The position numbers were made by a program, and so were the translations under genes. DNA of 64,000 nucleotides, taken from NCBI GenBank assembly GCA_000711775.1, contig ARYC01001179.1, positions 32,441-96,440 on the forward strand, in the 5' to 3' direction. Source of the stretch: Oxytricha trifallax (Eukaryota > Ciliophora > Spirotrichea > Sporadotrichida > Oxytrichidae). Position 1 is the first letter of the stretch. Each line of letters opens with the position of its first letter. The notes under the pieces are model-generated. The model was not told where the DNA came from. It saw only the letters and a list, made by a program, of their open reading frames with translations, and searched no databases. Positions 44,813 through 60,424 of the stretch are shown here, piece by piece.

Positions 44813-47800
44813 AATGAAACTTAAAATGGTTATAACTCTGTGAGTTTTGAAGATACGACAAAACAAATTTCAAACCCGTTCTCATCAAGGCCTAACTGAC
44901 CAGAATCCTTATTTTTAGAATGCTTTCATTGACTTAAAATGTTCATTTTTAACACTTTTTTAACTTGTTTTCAACTCTAATTATTTTAATCTTTCTTATA
45001 TAGAAATAAATATAGAAACATATTGAATAATAGAAAAAGGTTTTGTAAATGAGAGCTCCCATGTTGTTTAATTATGTAGATGCATTTATTTAGTGGAAAT
45101 GCTCAACCCCATTTCAATTCATGAGAAGAAATGTGTAAAATCTCCGAATTTATGGTGAAAGTAACCTGAGTGGAAAATGGAGTACAAAAGTTAGAAATGG
45201 CAGATGAGAATTGAAAATGGCGGATAAGAATAGTCTGATAGCCTTAAAACAATTCTGGTTGCCTTAAAACGATTATGGTCGCCTTAAAATTAATTAAGGT
45301 CATATAAGCATTCTAAGTTAAAACATTTGGTAATATAAACACTTTGATTGTTCGTTCATTATCCTGATTTTTGTCATTTTATTAAGAAAAACACAGATTT
45401 ATACAATCCTAAACGAAACTTTAAATTGCTATAACTTTGGGCATTTTGAAGATACGAAAAAACGGATTTCATATTCGTGTTCACCGAGGTTTAAATGACC
45501 AGAATCATTTTCTTCAGGAGTTATTTGGAAAAATAAATTTGAAGTTGCATTTTAGCGGGGAAAGTTTTCTGCTTTAGACAAATTTTTTGAAAATTAAAAA
45601 TTGATAAAATGTCTCTTCCATATCTTTTAAAAATGGCTCTATATCTTGTGTTCTGGTGTTGCACTCTTTCTCAGGAGCCCAAATTTAGTTGGTTTGCTTA
45701 ATTCCAGGTCTACTCATAAATTTCTGTGACCATACTTTGCTCCATTGAAAGCACTGAAACTCAATGTTTAATTTACTTGTACATCAAATTATTAATTAAA
45801 CTTCAAATGTCTATGACTTTTCGCGTTATTAATATTTTACAAAACGGATTTCATATTAGTGCTCAGCGAGGTCAAATTTACAAGGTTAATTACTTAAGGG
45901 AGTTCTTTGGAAATGTAAATTGGATAAATTCGCATCTCATCACAGAGTTCGTTTTCTCATCACTTCCTTTTTAATTAAATTTTTTTTAAATATAAAATAA
46001 AAGATAAATTCGTATCTTATCACAAGGTTCGTTTTCTCATCACTGGGTTCAGCACTAATAAATTTAAAAAAATTAATTAAATCACAATTTGACTCCTCCA
46101 TAATTTTTGCAAATGCCCCTATATCTTGTGTTACGGCGTTACACTCTTGCTCAGGAGCCCAAATTTAGTAGGTTTGCTTAATTCCAGTTCATCTCATGAA
46201 TTTCCGAGACCATCTCCTGAACCCTTGAACACCCTAAATTCGATGTTTAACATACTCCCTCAACAATACCTACCATAAAACTTTAAATGAATATAACTTT
46301 GCGAGTTCTTAAGATACGACAAAACGGATTTCATATTAATGCTCAGCAAGGCCTAACTGAGCAGAATCTATATTTATAGAATGCTTTCATTGACTCAAAA
46401 TGTTCATTTTAAACACATTTGTAACTTGTTTCCAACTCTAATTAATTATTTTAAACTTTCTTATATAGAAATTAATATAGAAAAGAGAAAGTAGTTTTGT
46501 AAATATTCTTTTTTTCGATGTGTAAAAATCTCCGAATTTGTGGAGGTGAGTGGATTGTTGGAAATGGCGGATGGATTGTCTTTCGTAGTCTGTGTTGTGG
46601 TAAATTAATTTAGGTTATATAAACACTCTAAATTAAAACATTTGGTAATTAAACACTTTGATTGTTCGTTAATGATCCTGATTTTTGTCATTTTATTAAG
46701 AAACACAGATTAATACAATCCCTAAAACAAAACTTTAAATGCTATAACTTTGCGCATTTTAACATACGAAAAAACAGATTTCATATTCGTGCTCACCGAG
46801 GTCAAAATGACCAGAATCATTTTCTTCAGGAGTTATTTGGAAAAATAAATTTGAAGTTGCATTTTAGCGGGGAAAGTTTTCTGCTTTAGACAAATTTTTT
46901 GAAAATTAAAAATTGATAAAATGTCTCTTCCATATCTTTTAAAAATGGCTCTATATCTTGTGTTCTGGTGTTGCACTCTTTCTCAGGAGCCCAAATTTAG
47001 TTGGTTTGCTTAATTCCAGGTCTACTCATAAATTTCTGTGACCATACTTTGCTCCATTGAAAGCACTGAAACTCAATGTTTAATTTACTTGTACATCAAA
47101 TTTTAATTAAACTTCAAATGTCTATGACTTTTCGCGTTATTAATATTTTACAAAACGGATTTCATATTAGTGCTCAGCGAGGTCAAATTTACAAGGTTAA
47201 TTACTTAAGGGAGTTCTTTGGAAATGTAAATTGGATAAATTCGCATCTCATCACAGAGTTCGTTTTCTCATCACTTCCTTTTTAATTAAATTTTTTTTAA
47301 ATATAAAATAAAAGATAAATTCGTATCTTATCACAAGGTTCGTTTTCTCATCACTGGGTTCAGCACTAATAAATTTAAATAAATTATTAAATCACAATTT
47401 GACCCCTCCATAACTTTTGCAAATGCCCCTATATCTTGTGTTACGGCGTTACACTCTTGCTCAGGAGCCCAAATTAAGTAGGTTTGCTTAATTCCAGGTC
47501 ATCTCATGAATTTCCGAGACCATCTCCTGAACCCTTGGACACCCTAAATTCGATGTTTAACATACTCCCTCAACAATACCTACCATAAAACTTTAAATGA
47601 ATATAACTTTGCGAGTTTTTAAGATACGACAAAACGGATTTCATATTAATGCTCAGCAAGGCCTAACTGAGCAGAATCTATATTTATAGAATGCTTTCAT
47701 TGACTTTAAATGTTCATTTTAAACACCTTTGTAACTTGTTTCCAACTCTAATTAATTATTTTAAACTTTCTTATATAGAAATTAATATGGAAAAGAGAAA

Positions 47801-50800
47801 GTAGTTTTGTAAATGAGAGTTCCCAATACCTTTTCAATTCATGAGAAGAAATGTGTAAAAATCTCCGAATGTATCGTGGAAGGAACCTGAGTGGAAAATG
47901 AAGTACCAAAGTTGGAAATGGCGGATGAGAATTGAAAAGGGCGGATGAGAATCGAAAATCGCTTATCAGAATAGTCTGATAGCCTTAAAATGATTATGAT
48001 AGCTTTCAAATTAATTTAGGTTATATAAACATTCTAAGTTAAAAAATTGTAATATAAACACTTTGATTGTTCGTTCATGATCCTGATTTTTGACATTTTA
48101 TTAAGAAAAAACAGATTTATACAATCCCTAAAACGAAACTTTAAATTGCTATAACTTTGGGCATTTTGAAGATACGAAAAAACGGATTTCATATTCGTGT
48201 TCACCGAGGTTTAAATGACCAGAATCATTTTCTTCAGGAGTTATTTGGAAAAATAAATTTGAAGTTGCATTTTAGCGGGGAAAGTTTTCTGCTTTAGACA
48301 AATTTTTTGAAAATTAAAAATTGATAAAATGTCTCTTCCATATCTTTTAAAAATGGCTCTATATCTTGTGTTCTGGTGTTGCACTCTTTCTCAGGAGCCC
48401 AAATTTAGTTGGTTTGCTTAATTCCAGGTCTACTCATAAATTTCTGTGACCATACTTTGCTCCATTGAAAGCACTGAAACTCAATGTTTAATTTACTTGT
48501 ACATCAAATTATTAATTAAACTTCAAATGTCTATGACTTTTCGCGTTATTAATATTTTACAAAACGGATTTCATATTAGTGCTCAGCGAGGTCAAATTTA
48601 CAAGGTTAATTACTTAAGGGAGTTCTTTGGAAATGTAAATTGGATAAATTCGCATCTCATCACAGAGTTCGTTTTCTCATCACTTCCTTTTTAATTAAAT
48701 TTTTTTTAAATATAAAATAAAAGATAAATTCGTATCTTATCACAAGGTTCGTTTTCTCATCACTGGGTTCAGCACTAATAAATTTAAATAAATTAATTAA
48801 ATCACAATTTGACCCCTCCATAACTTTTGCAAATGCCCCTATATCTTGTGTTACGGCGTTACACTCTTGCTCAGGAGCCCAAATTAAGTAGGTTTGCTTA
48901 ATTCCAGGTCATCTCATGAATTTCCGAGACCATCTCCTGAACCCTTGGACACCCTAAATTCGATGTTTAACATACTCCCTCAACAATACCTACCATAAAA
49001 CTTTAAATGAATATAACTTTGCGAGTTTTTAAGATACGACAAAACGGATTTCATATTAATGCTCAGCAAGGCCTAACTGAGCAGAATCTATATTTATAGA
49101 ATGCTTTCATTGACTTTAAATGTTCATTTTAAACACCTTTGTAACTTGTTTCCAACTCTAATTAATTATTTTAAACTTTCTTATATAGAAATTAATATGG
49201 AAAAGAGAAAGTAGTTTTGTAAATGAGAGTTCCCAATACCTTTTCAATTCATGAGAAGAAATGTGTAAAAATCTCCGAATGTATCGTGGAAGGAACCTGA
49301 GTGGAAAATGAAGTACCAAAGTTGGAAATGGCGGATGAGAATTGAAAAGGGCGGATGAGAATCGAAAATCGCTTATCAGAATAGTCTGATAGCCTTAAAA
49401 TGATTATGATAGCTTTCAAATTAATTTAGGTCATATAAACATTCTAAGTTAAAACATTTGGTAATATAAACACTTTGATTGTTCGTTCATGATCCTGATT
49501 TTTGTAATTTTATTAAGAAACACAGATTAATACAATCCCTAAAACAAAACTTTAAATGGCTATAACTTTGCGCATTTTGAAGATACGAAAAAACGGATTT
49601 CAATTCGTGCTCACCGAGGTATAAATGACCAGAATCATTTTCTTCAGGAGTTATTTGGAAAAATAAATTTGAAGTTGCATTTTAGCGGGGAAAGTTTTCT
49701 GCTTTAGACAAATTTTTTGAAAATTAAAAATTGATAAAATGTCTCTTCCATATCTTTTAAAAATGGCTCTATATCTTGTGTTCTGGTGTTGCACTCTTTC
49801 TCAGGAGCCCAAATTTAGTTGGTTTGCTTAATTCCAGGTCTACTCATAAATTTCTGTGACCATACTTTGCTCCATTGAAAGCACTGAAACTCAATGTTTA
49901 ATTTACTTGTACATCAAATTATTAATTAAACTTCAAATGTCTATGACTTTTCGCGTTATTAATATTTTACAAAACGGATTTCATATTAGTGCTCAGCGAG
50001 GTCAAATTTACAAGGTTAATTACTTAAGGGAGTTCTTTGGAAATGTAAATTGGATAAATTCGCATCTCATCACAGAGTTCGTTTTCTCATCACTTCCTTT
50101 TTAATTAAATTTTTTTTAAATATAAAATAAAAGATAAATTCGTATCTTATCACAAGGTTCGTTTTCTCATCACTGGGTTCAGCACTAATAAATTTAAATA
50201 AATTAATTAAATCACAATTTGACCCCTCCATAACTTTTGCAAATGCCCCTATATCTTGTGTTCTGGTGTTACACTCTTGCTCAGGAGCCCAAATTAAGTA
50301 GGTTTGCTTAATTCCAGGTCATCTCATGAATTTCCGAGACCATCTCCTGAACCCTTGGACACCCTAAATTCGATGTTTAACATACTCTCTCAACAATACC
50401 TACCATAAAACTTTAAATGATTATAACTTTGCGAGTTTTTAAGATACGACAAAACGGATTTCATATTAATGCTCAGCAAGGCCTAACTGAGCAGAATCTA
50501 TATTTATAGAATGCTTTCATTGACTTTAAATGTTCATTTTAAACACCTTTGTAACTTGTTTCCAACTCTAATTAATTATTTTAAACTTTCTTATATAGAA
50601 ATTAATATGGAAAAGAGAAAGTAGTTTTGTAAATGAGAGTTCCCAATACCTTTTCAATTCATGAGAAGAAATGTGTAAAAATCTCCGAATGTATCGTGGA
50701 AGGAACCTGAGTGGAAAATGAAGTACCAAAGTTGGAAATGGCGGATGAGAATTGAAAAGGGCGGATGAGAATCGAAAATCGCTTATCAGAATAGTCTGAT

Positions 50801-53800
50801 AGCCTTAAAATGATTATGATAGCTTTCAAATTAATTTAGGTCATATAAACATTCTAAGTTAAAACATTTGGTAATATAAACACTTTGATTGTTCGTTCAT
50901 GATCCTGATTTTTGTCATTTTATTAAGAAAAACACAGATTTATACAATCCCTTAAACGAAACTTTAAATTGCTATAACTTTGGGCATTTTGAAGATACGA
51001 AAAAACGGATTTCATATTCGTGTTCACCGAGGTTTAAATGACCAGAATCATTTTCTTCAGGAGTTATTTGGAAAAATAAATTTGAAGTTGCATTTTAGCG
51101 GGGAAAGTTTTCTGCTTTAGACAAATTTTTTGAAAATTAAAAATTGATAAAATGTCTCTTCCATATCTTTTAAAAATGGCTCTATATCTTGTGTTCTGGT
51201 GTTGCACTCTTTCTCAGGAGCCCAAATTTAGTTGGTTTGCTTAATTCCAGGTCTACTCATAAATTTCTGTGACCATACTTTGCTCCATTGAAAGCACTGA
51301 AACTCAATGTTTAATTTACTTGTACATCAAATTATTAATTAAACTTCAAATGTCTATGACTTTTCGCGTTATTAATATTTTACAAAACGGATTTCATATT
51401 AGTGCTCAGCGAGGTCAAATTTACAAGGTTAATTACTTAAGGGAGTTCTTTGGAAATGTAAATTGGATAAATTCGCATCTCATCACAGAGTTCGTTTTCT
51501 CATCACTTCCTTTTTAATTAAATTTTTTTTAAATATAAAATAAAAGATAAATTCGTATCTTATCACAAGGTTCGTTTTCTCATCACTGGGTTCAGCACTA
51601 ATAAATTTAAATAAATTAATTAAATCACAATTTGACCCCTCCATAACTTTTGCAAATGCCCCTATATCTTGTGTTCTGGTGTTACACTCTTGCTCAGGAG
51701 CCCAAATTTAGTGGGTTTGCTTAATTCCAGGTCATCTCATGAATTTCCGAGACCATCTCCTGAACCCTTGGACACCCTAAATTCGATGTTTAACATACTC
51801 CCTCAACAATACCTACCATAAAACTTTAAATGAATATAACTTTGCGAGTTTTTAAGATACGACAAAACGGATTTCATATTAATGCTCAGCAAGGCCTAAC
51901 TGAGCAGAATCTATATTTATAGAATGCTTTCATTGACTTTAAATGTTCATTTTAAACACCTTTGTAACTTGTTTCCAACTCTAATTAATTATTTTAAACT
52001 TTCTTATATAGAAATTAATATGGAAAAGAGAAAGTAGTTTTGTAAATGAGAGTTCCCAATACCTTTTCAATTCATGAGAAGAAATGTGTAAAAATCTCCG
52101 AATGTATCGTGGAAGGAACCTGAGTGGAAAATGAAGTACCAAAGTTGGAAATGGCGGATGAGAATTGAAAAGGGCGGATGAGAATCGAAAATCGCTTATC
52201 AGAATAGTCTGATAGCCTTAAAATGATTATGATAGCTTTCAAATTAATTTAGGTTATATAAGCATTCTAAGTTAAAACATTCTGTAATATAAACACTTTG
52301 ATTGTTCGTTCATTATCCTGATTTTTGACATTTTATTAAGAATAAACAGATTTATACAATCTCTAAAACGAAACTTTAAATTGCTCTAACTTTGGGCATT
52401 TTGAAGATCTTATAAAGCGGATTTCATATTCGTGTTCAGCGAGGTTTAAATGACCAGAATCATTTTCTTCAGGAGTTATTTGGAAAAATAAATTTGAAGT
52501 TGCATTTTAGCGGGGAAAGTTTTCTGCTTTAGACAAATTTTTTGAAAATTAAAAATTGATAAAATGTCTCTTCCATATCTTTTAAAAATGGCTCTATATC
52601 TTGTGTTCTGGTGTTGCACTCTTTCTCAGGAGCCCAAATTTAGTTGGTTTGCTTAATTCCAGGTCTACTCATAAATTTCTGTGACCATACTTTGCTCCAT
52701 TGAAAGCACTGAAACTCAATGTTTAATTTACTTGTACATCAAATTATAAATTAAACTTCAAATGTCTATGACTTTTCGCGTTATTAATATTTTACAAAAC
52801 GGATTTCATATTAGTGCTCAGCGAGGTCAAATTTACAAGGTTAATTACTTAAGGGAGTTCTTTGGAAATGTAAATTGGATAAATTCGCATCTCATCACAG
52901 AGTTCGTTTTCTCATCACTTCCTTTTTAATTAAATTTTTTTTAAATATAAAATAAAAGATAAATTCGTATCTTATCACAAGGTTCGTTTTCTCATCACTG
53001 GGTTCAGCACTAATAAATTTAAATAAATTAATTAAATCACAATTTGACCCCTCCATAACTTTTGCAAATGCCCCTATATCTTGTGTTACGGCGTTACACT
53101 CTTGCTCAGGAGCCCAAATTAAGTAGGTTTGCTTAATTCCAGGTCATCTCATGAATTTCCGAGACCATCTCCTGAACCCTTGGACACCCTAAATTCGATG
53201 TTTAACATACTCTCTCAACAATACCTACCATAAAACTTTAAATGATTATAACTTTGCGAGTTTTTAAGATACGACAAAACGGATTTCATATTAATGCTCA
53301 GCAAGGCCTAACTGAGCAGAATCTATATTTATAGAATGCTTTCATTGACTTTAAATGTTCATTTTAAACACCTTTGTAACTTGTTTCCAACTCTAATTAA
53401 TTATTTTAAACTTTCTTATATAGAAATTAATATGGAAAAGAGAAAGTAGTTTTGTAAATGAGAGTTCCCAATACCTTTTCAATTCATGAGAAGAAATGTG
53501 TAAAAATCTCCGAATGTATCGTGGAAGGAACCTGAGTGGAAAATGAAGTACCAAAGTTGGAAATGGCGGATGAGAATTGAAAAGGGCGGATGAGAATCGA
53601 AAATCGCTTATCAGAATAGTCTGATAGCCTTAAAATGATTATGATAGCTTTCAAATTAATTTAGGTCATATAAGCATTCTAAGTTAAAACATTTGGTAAT
53701 ATAAACACTTTGATTGTTCGTTCATTATCCTGATTTTTGTCATTTTATTAAGAAAAACACAGATTTATACAATCTTAAACGAAACTTTAAATTGCTATAA

Positions 53801-55536
53801 CTTTGGGCATTTTGAAGATACGAAAAAACGGATTTCATATTCGTGTTCACCGAGGTTTAAATGACCAGAATCATTTTCTTCAGGAGTTATTTGGAAAAAT
53901 AAATTTGAAGTTGCATTTTAGCGGGGAAAGTTTTCTGCTTTAGACAAATTTTTTGAAAATTAAAAATTGATAAAATGTCTCTTCCATATCTTTTAAAAAT
54001 GGCTCTATATCTTGTGTTCTGGTGTTGCACTCTTTCTCAGGAGCCCAAATTTAGTTGGTTTGCTTAATTCCAGGTCTACTCATAAATTTCTGTGACCATA
54101 CTTTGCTCCATTGAAAGCACTGAAACTCAATGTTTAATTTACTTGTACATCAAATTATAATTAAACTTCAAATGTCTATGACTTTTCGCGTTATTAATAT
54201 TTTACAAAACGGATTTCATATTAGTGCTCAGCGAGGTCAAATTTACAAGGTTAATTACTTAAGGGAGTTCTTTGGAAATGTAAATTGGATAAATTCGCAT
54301 CTCATCACAGAGTTCGTTTTCTCATCACTTCCTTTTTAATTAAATTTTTTTTAAATATAAAATAAAAGATAAATTCGTATCTTATCACAAGGTTCGTTTT
54401 CTCATCACTGGGTTCAGCACTAATAAATTTAAATAAATTAAATTAAATCACAATTTGACCCCTCCATAACTTTTGCAAATGCCCCTATATCTTGTGTTCT
54501 GGTGTTACACTCTTGCTCAGGAGCCCAAATTAAGTAGGTTTGCTTAATTCCAGGTCATCTCATGAATTTCCGAGACCATCTCCTGAACCCTTGGACACCC
54601 TAAATTCGATGTTTAACATACTCCCTCAACAATACCTACCATAAAACTTTAAATGAATATAACTTTGCGAGTTTTTAAGATACGACAAAACGGATTTCAT
54701 ATTAATGCTCAGCAAGGCCTAACTGAGCAGAATCTATATTTATAGAATGCTTTCATTGACTTTAAATGTTCATTTTAAACACCTTTGTAACTTGTTTCCA
54801 ACTCTAATTAATTATTTTAAACTTTCTTATATAGAAATTAATATGGAAAAGAGAAAGTAGTTTTGTAAATGAGAGTTCCCAATACCTTTTCAATTCATGA
54901 GAAGAAATGTGTAAAAATCTCCGAATGTATCGTGGAAGGAACCTGAGTGGAAAATGAAGTACCAAAGTTGGAAATGGCGGATGAGAATTGAAAAGGGCGG
55001 ATGAGAATCGAAAATCGCTTATCAGAATAGTCTGATAGCCTTAAAATGATTATGATAGCTTTCAAATTAATTTGGTCATATAAGCATTCTAAGTTAAAAC
55101 ATTTGGTAATATAAACACTTTGATTGTTCGTTCATTATCCTGATTTTTGTCATTTTATTAAGAAAAACACAGATTTATACAATCTCTAAAACGAAACTTT
55201 AAATTGCTATAACTTTGGGCATTTTGAAGATCTTATAAAGTGGATTTCATATTCGTGTTCAGCGAGGTTTAAATGACCAGAATCATCTTTTTCAGGAGTT
55301 ATTTGGAAAAATAAATTTGAAGTTGCATTTTAGCGGGGAAAGTTTTCTGCTTTAGACAAATTTTATGAAAATGACAAAATGACAAAATAACTCTTCCATA
55401 TCTTTTAAAAATGGCTCTATATCTTGTGTTCTGGTGTTGCACTCTTTCTCAGGAGCCCAAATTTAGTTGGTTTGCTTAATTCCAGGTCTACTCATAAATT
55501 TCTGTGACCATACTTTGCTCCATTGAAAGCACTGAA

Positions 55537-55590
55537 CGCCCGCCGCTGGCGCGGGCCGCCGCCCGGCGGCACGGACCCGTCGCCATATGT
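55537..55590. other. GC-rich ~50-bp insert in one satellite unit
   Basis: In the eighth unit, sequence after GAAAGCACTGAA is replaced by about 48 bases that are nearly all G and C (CGCCCGCCGCTGGCGCGGGC...), followed by a short stretch with several small indels relative to other units. Nothing else in the window has this composition. A chimeric read or assembly artefact is the simplest reading. Confidence 0.7.
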
Positions 55591-58500
55591 TGAATTTACT
55601 TGTACATCAATTGATAATTAACTTCAAAATGTCTAATGACTTTTCGCGTTATTAATATTTTACAAAACGGATTTCATATTAGTGCTCAGCGAGGTCAAAT
55701 TTACAAGGTTAATTACTTAAGGGAGTTCTTTGGAAATGTAAATTGGATAAATTCGCATCTCATCACAGAGTTCGTTTTCTCATCACTTCCTTTTTAATTA
55801 AATTTTTTTTAAATATAAAATAAAAGATAAATTCGTATCTTATCACAAGGTTCGTTTTCTCATCACTGGGTTCAGCACTAATAAATTTAAATAAATTAAT
55901 TAAATCACAATTTGACCCCTCCATAACTTTTGCAAATGCCCCTATATCTTGTGTTCTGGTGTTACACTCTTGCTCAGGAGCCCAAATTAAGTAGGTTTGC
56001 TTAATTCCAGGTCATCTCATGAATTTCCGAGACCATCTCCTGAACCCTTGGACACCCTAAATTCGATGTTTAACATACTCCCTCAACAATACCTACCATA
56101 AAACTTTAAATGAATATAACTTTGCGAGTTTTTAAGATACGACAAAACGGATTTCATATTAATGCTCAGCAAGGCCTAACTGAGCAGAATCTATATTTAT
56201 AGAATGCTTTCATTGACTTTAAATGTTCATTTTAAACACCTTTGTAACTTGTTTCCAACTCTAATTAATTATTTTAAACTTTCTTATATAGAAATTAATA
56301 TGGAAAAGAGAAAGTAGTTTTGTAAATGAGAGTTCCCAATACCTTTTCAATTCATGAGAAGAAATGTGTAAAAATCTCCGAATGTATCGTGGAAGGAACC
56401 TGAGTGGAAAATGAAGTACCAAAGTTGGAAATGGCGGATGAGAATTGAAAAGGGCGGATGAGAATCGAAAATCGCTTATCAGAATAGTCTGATAGCCTTA
56501 AAATGATTATGATAGCTTTCAAATTAATTTAGGTCATATAAACATTCTAAGTTAAAACATTTGGTAAATAACTTTGATTGTTCGTTCATGATCCTGATTT
56601 TTGACATTTTATTAAGAAAAAACAGATTTATACAATCCCTAAAACGAAACTTTAAATTGCTATAACTTTGGGCATTTTGAAGATACGAAAAAACGGATTT
56701 CATATTCGTGTTCACCGAGGTTTAAATGACCAGAATCATTTTCTTCAGGAGTTATTTGGAAAAATAAATTTGAAGTTGCATTTTAGCGGGGAAAGTTTTC
56801 TGCTTTAGACAAATTTTTTGAAAATTAAAAATTGATAAAATGTCTCTTCCATATCTTTTAAAAATGGCTCTATATCTTGTGTTCTGGTGTTGCACTCTTT
56901 CTCAGGAGCCCAAATTTAGTTGGTTTGCTTAATTCCAGGTCTACTCATAAATTTCTGTGACCATACTTTGCTCCATTGAAAGCACTGAAACTCAATGTTT
57001 AATTTACTTGTACATCAAATTATTAATTAAACTTCAAATGTCTATGACTTTTCGCGTTATTAATATTTTACAAAACGGATTTCATATTAGTGCTCAGCGA
57101 GGTCAAATTTACAAGGTTAATTACTTAAGGGAGTTCTTTGGAAATGTAAATTGGATAAATTCGCATCTCATCACAGAGTTCGTTTTCTCATCACTTCCTT
57201 TTTAATTAAATTTTTTTTAAATATAAAATAAAAGATAAATTCGTATCTTATCACAAGGTTCGTTTTCTCATCACTGGGTTCAGCACTAATAAATTTAAAT
57301 AAATTAATTAAATCACAATTTGACCCCTCCATAACTTTTGCAAATGCCCCTATATCTTGTGTTCTGGTGTTACACTCTTGCTCAGGAGCCCAAATTAAGT
57401 AGGTTTGCTTAATTCCAGGTCATCTCATGAATTTCCGAGACCATCTCCTGAACCCTTGGACACCCTAAATTCGATGTTTAACATACTCTCTCAACAATAC
57501 CTACCATAAAACTTTAAATGATTATAACTTTGCGAGTTTTTAAGATACGACAAAACGGATTTCATATTAATGCTCAGCAAGGCCTAACGATGAGAAATCT
57601 ATATTTATAGAATGCTTTCATTGACTTTAAATGTTCATTTTAAACACCTTTGTAACTTGTTTCCAACTCTAATTAATTATTTTAAACTTTCTTATATAGA
57701 AATTAATATGGAAAAGAGAAAGTAGTTTTGTAAATGAGAGTTCCCAATACCTTTTCAATTCATGAGAAGAAATGTGTAAAAATCTCCGAATGTATCGTGG
57801 AAGGAACCTGAGTGGAAAATGAAGTACCAAAGTTGGAAATGGCGGATGAGAATTGAAAAGGGCGGATGAGAATCGAAAATCGCTTATCAGAATAGTCTGA
57901 TAGCCTTAAAATGATTATGATAGCTTTCAAATTAATTTAGGTTCATATAAACATTCTAAGTTAAAACATTTGGTAATATAAACACTTTGATTGTTCGTTC
58001 ATGATCCTGATTTTTGTCATTTTATTAAGAAAAACACAGATTTATACAATCCCTTAAACGAAACTTTAAATTGCTATAACTTTGGGCATTTTGAAGATAC
58101 GAAAAAACGGATTTCATATTCGTGTTCACCGAGGTTTAAATGACCAGAATCATTTTCTTCAGGAGTTATTTGGAAAAATAAATTTGAAGTTGCATTTTAG
58201 CGGGGAAAGTTTTCTGCTTTAGACAAATTTTTTGAAAATTAAAAATTGATAAAATGTCTCTTCCATATCTTTTAAAAATGGCTCTATATCTTGTGTTCTG
58301 GTGTTGCACTCTTTCTCAGGAGCCCAAATTTAGTTGGTTTGCTTAATTCCAGGTCTACTCATAAATTTCTGTGACCATACTTTGCTCCATTGAAAGCACT
58401 GAAACTCAATGTTTAATTTACTTGTACATCAAATTATAAATTAAACTTCAAATGTCTATGATTTTCGCGTTATTAATATTTTACAAAACGGATTTCATAT

Positions 58501-60424
58501 TAGTGCTCAGCGAGGTCAAATTTACAAGGTTAATTACTTAAGGGAGTTCTTTGGAAATGTAAATTGGATAAATTCGCATCTCATCACAGAGTTCGTTTTC
58601 TCATCACTTCCTTTTTAATTAAATTTTTTTTAAATATAAAATAAAAGATAAATTCGTATCTTATCACAAGGTTCGTTTTCTCATCACTGGGTTCAGCACT
58701 AATAAATTTAAATAAATTAATAGATCACAATTTGACTCCTCCATAATTTTTGCAAATGCCCCTATATCTTGTGTTACGGCGTTACACTCTGCTCAGGAGC
58801 CCAAATTAAGTAGGTTTGCTTAATTCCAGGTCATCTCATGAATTTCCGAGACCATCTCCTGAACCCTTGGACACCCTAAATTCGATGTTTAACATACTCC
58901 CTCAACAATACCTACCATAAAACTTTAAATGAATATAACTTTGCGAGTTTTTAAGATACGACAAAACGGATTTCATATTAATGCTCAGCAAGGCCTAACT
59001 GAGCAGAATCTATATTTATAGAATGCTTTCATTGACTTTAAATGTTCATTTTAAACACCTTTGTAACTTGTTTCCAACTCTAATTAATTATTTTAAACTT
59101 TCTTATATAGAAATTAATATGGAAAAGAGAAAGTAGTTTTGTAAATGAGAGTTCCCAATACCTTTTCAATTCATGAGAAGAAATGTGTAAAAATCTCCGA
59201 ATGTATCGTGGAAGGAACCTGAGTGGAAAATGAAGTACCAAAGTTGGAAATGGCGGATGAGAATTGAAAAGGGCGGATGAGAATCGAAAATCGCTTATCA
59301 GAATAGTCTGATAGCCTTAAAATGATTATGATAGCTTTCAAATTAATTTAGGTTATATAAGCATTCTAAGTTAAAACATTTGGTAATATAAACACTTTGA
59401 TTGTTCGTTCATTATCCTGATTTTTGTCATTTTATTAAGAAAAACACAGATTTATACAATCCCTAAAACGAAACTTTAAATTGCTATAACTTTGGGCATT
59501 TTGAAGATACGAAAAAACGGATTTCATATTCGTGTTCACCGAGGTTTAAATGACCAGAATCATTTTCTTCAGGAGTTATTTGGAAAAATAAATTTGAAGT
59601 TGCATTTTAGCGGGGAAAGTTTTCTGCTTTAGACAAATTTTTTGAAAATTAAAAATTGATAAAATGTCTCTTCCATATCTTTTAAAAATGGCTCTATATC
59701 TTGTGTTCTGGTGTTGCACTCTTTCTCAGGAGCCCAAATTTAGTTGGTTTGCTTAATTCCAGGTCTACTCATAAATTTCTGTGACCATACTTTGCTCCAT
59801 TGAAAGCACTGAAACTCAATGTTTAATTTACTTGTACATCAAATTATTAATTAAACTTCAAATGTCTATGACTTTTCGCGTTATTAATATTTTACAAAAC
59901 GGATTTCATATTAGTGCTCAGCGAGGTCAAATTTACAAGGTTAATTACTTAAGGGAGTTCTTTGGAAATGTAAATTGGATAAATTCGCATCTCATCACAG
60001 AGTTCGTTTTCTCATCACTTCCTTTTTAATTAAATTTTTTTTAAATATAAAATAAAAGATAAATTCGTATCTTATCACAAGGTTCGTTTTCTCATCACTG
60101 GGTTCAGCACTAATAAATTTAAATAAATTAATTAGAATCACAATTTGACTCCTCCATAATTTTTGCAAATGCCCCTATATCTTGTGTTACGGCGTTACAC
60201 TCTTGCTCAGGAGCCCAAATTAAGTAGGTTTGCTTAATTCCAGGTCATCTCATGAATTTCCGAGACCATCTCCTGAACCCTTGGACACCCTAAATTCGAT
60301 GTTTAACATACTCTCTCAACAATACCTACCATAAAACTTTAAATGATTATAACTTTGCGAGTTTTTAAGATACGACAAAACGGATTTCATATTAATGCTC
60401 AGCAAGGCCTAACTGAGCAGAATC

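Noticed and set aside
46662..46889. 75-residue frame in the satellite
   Set aside because: Lies in another sub-repeat and is open only in one unit; not a gene.
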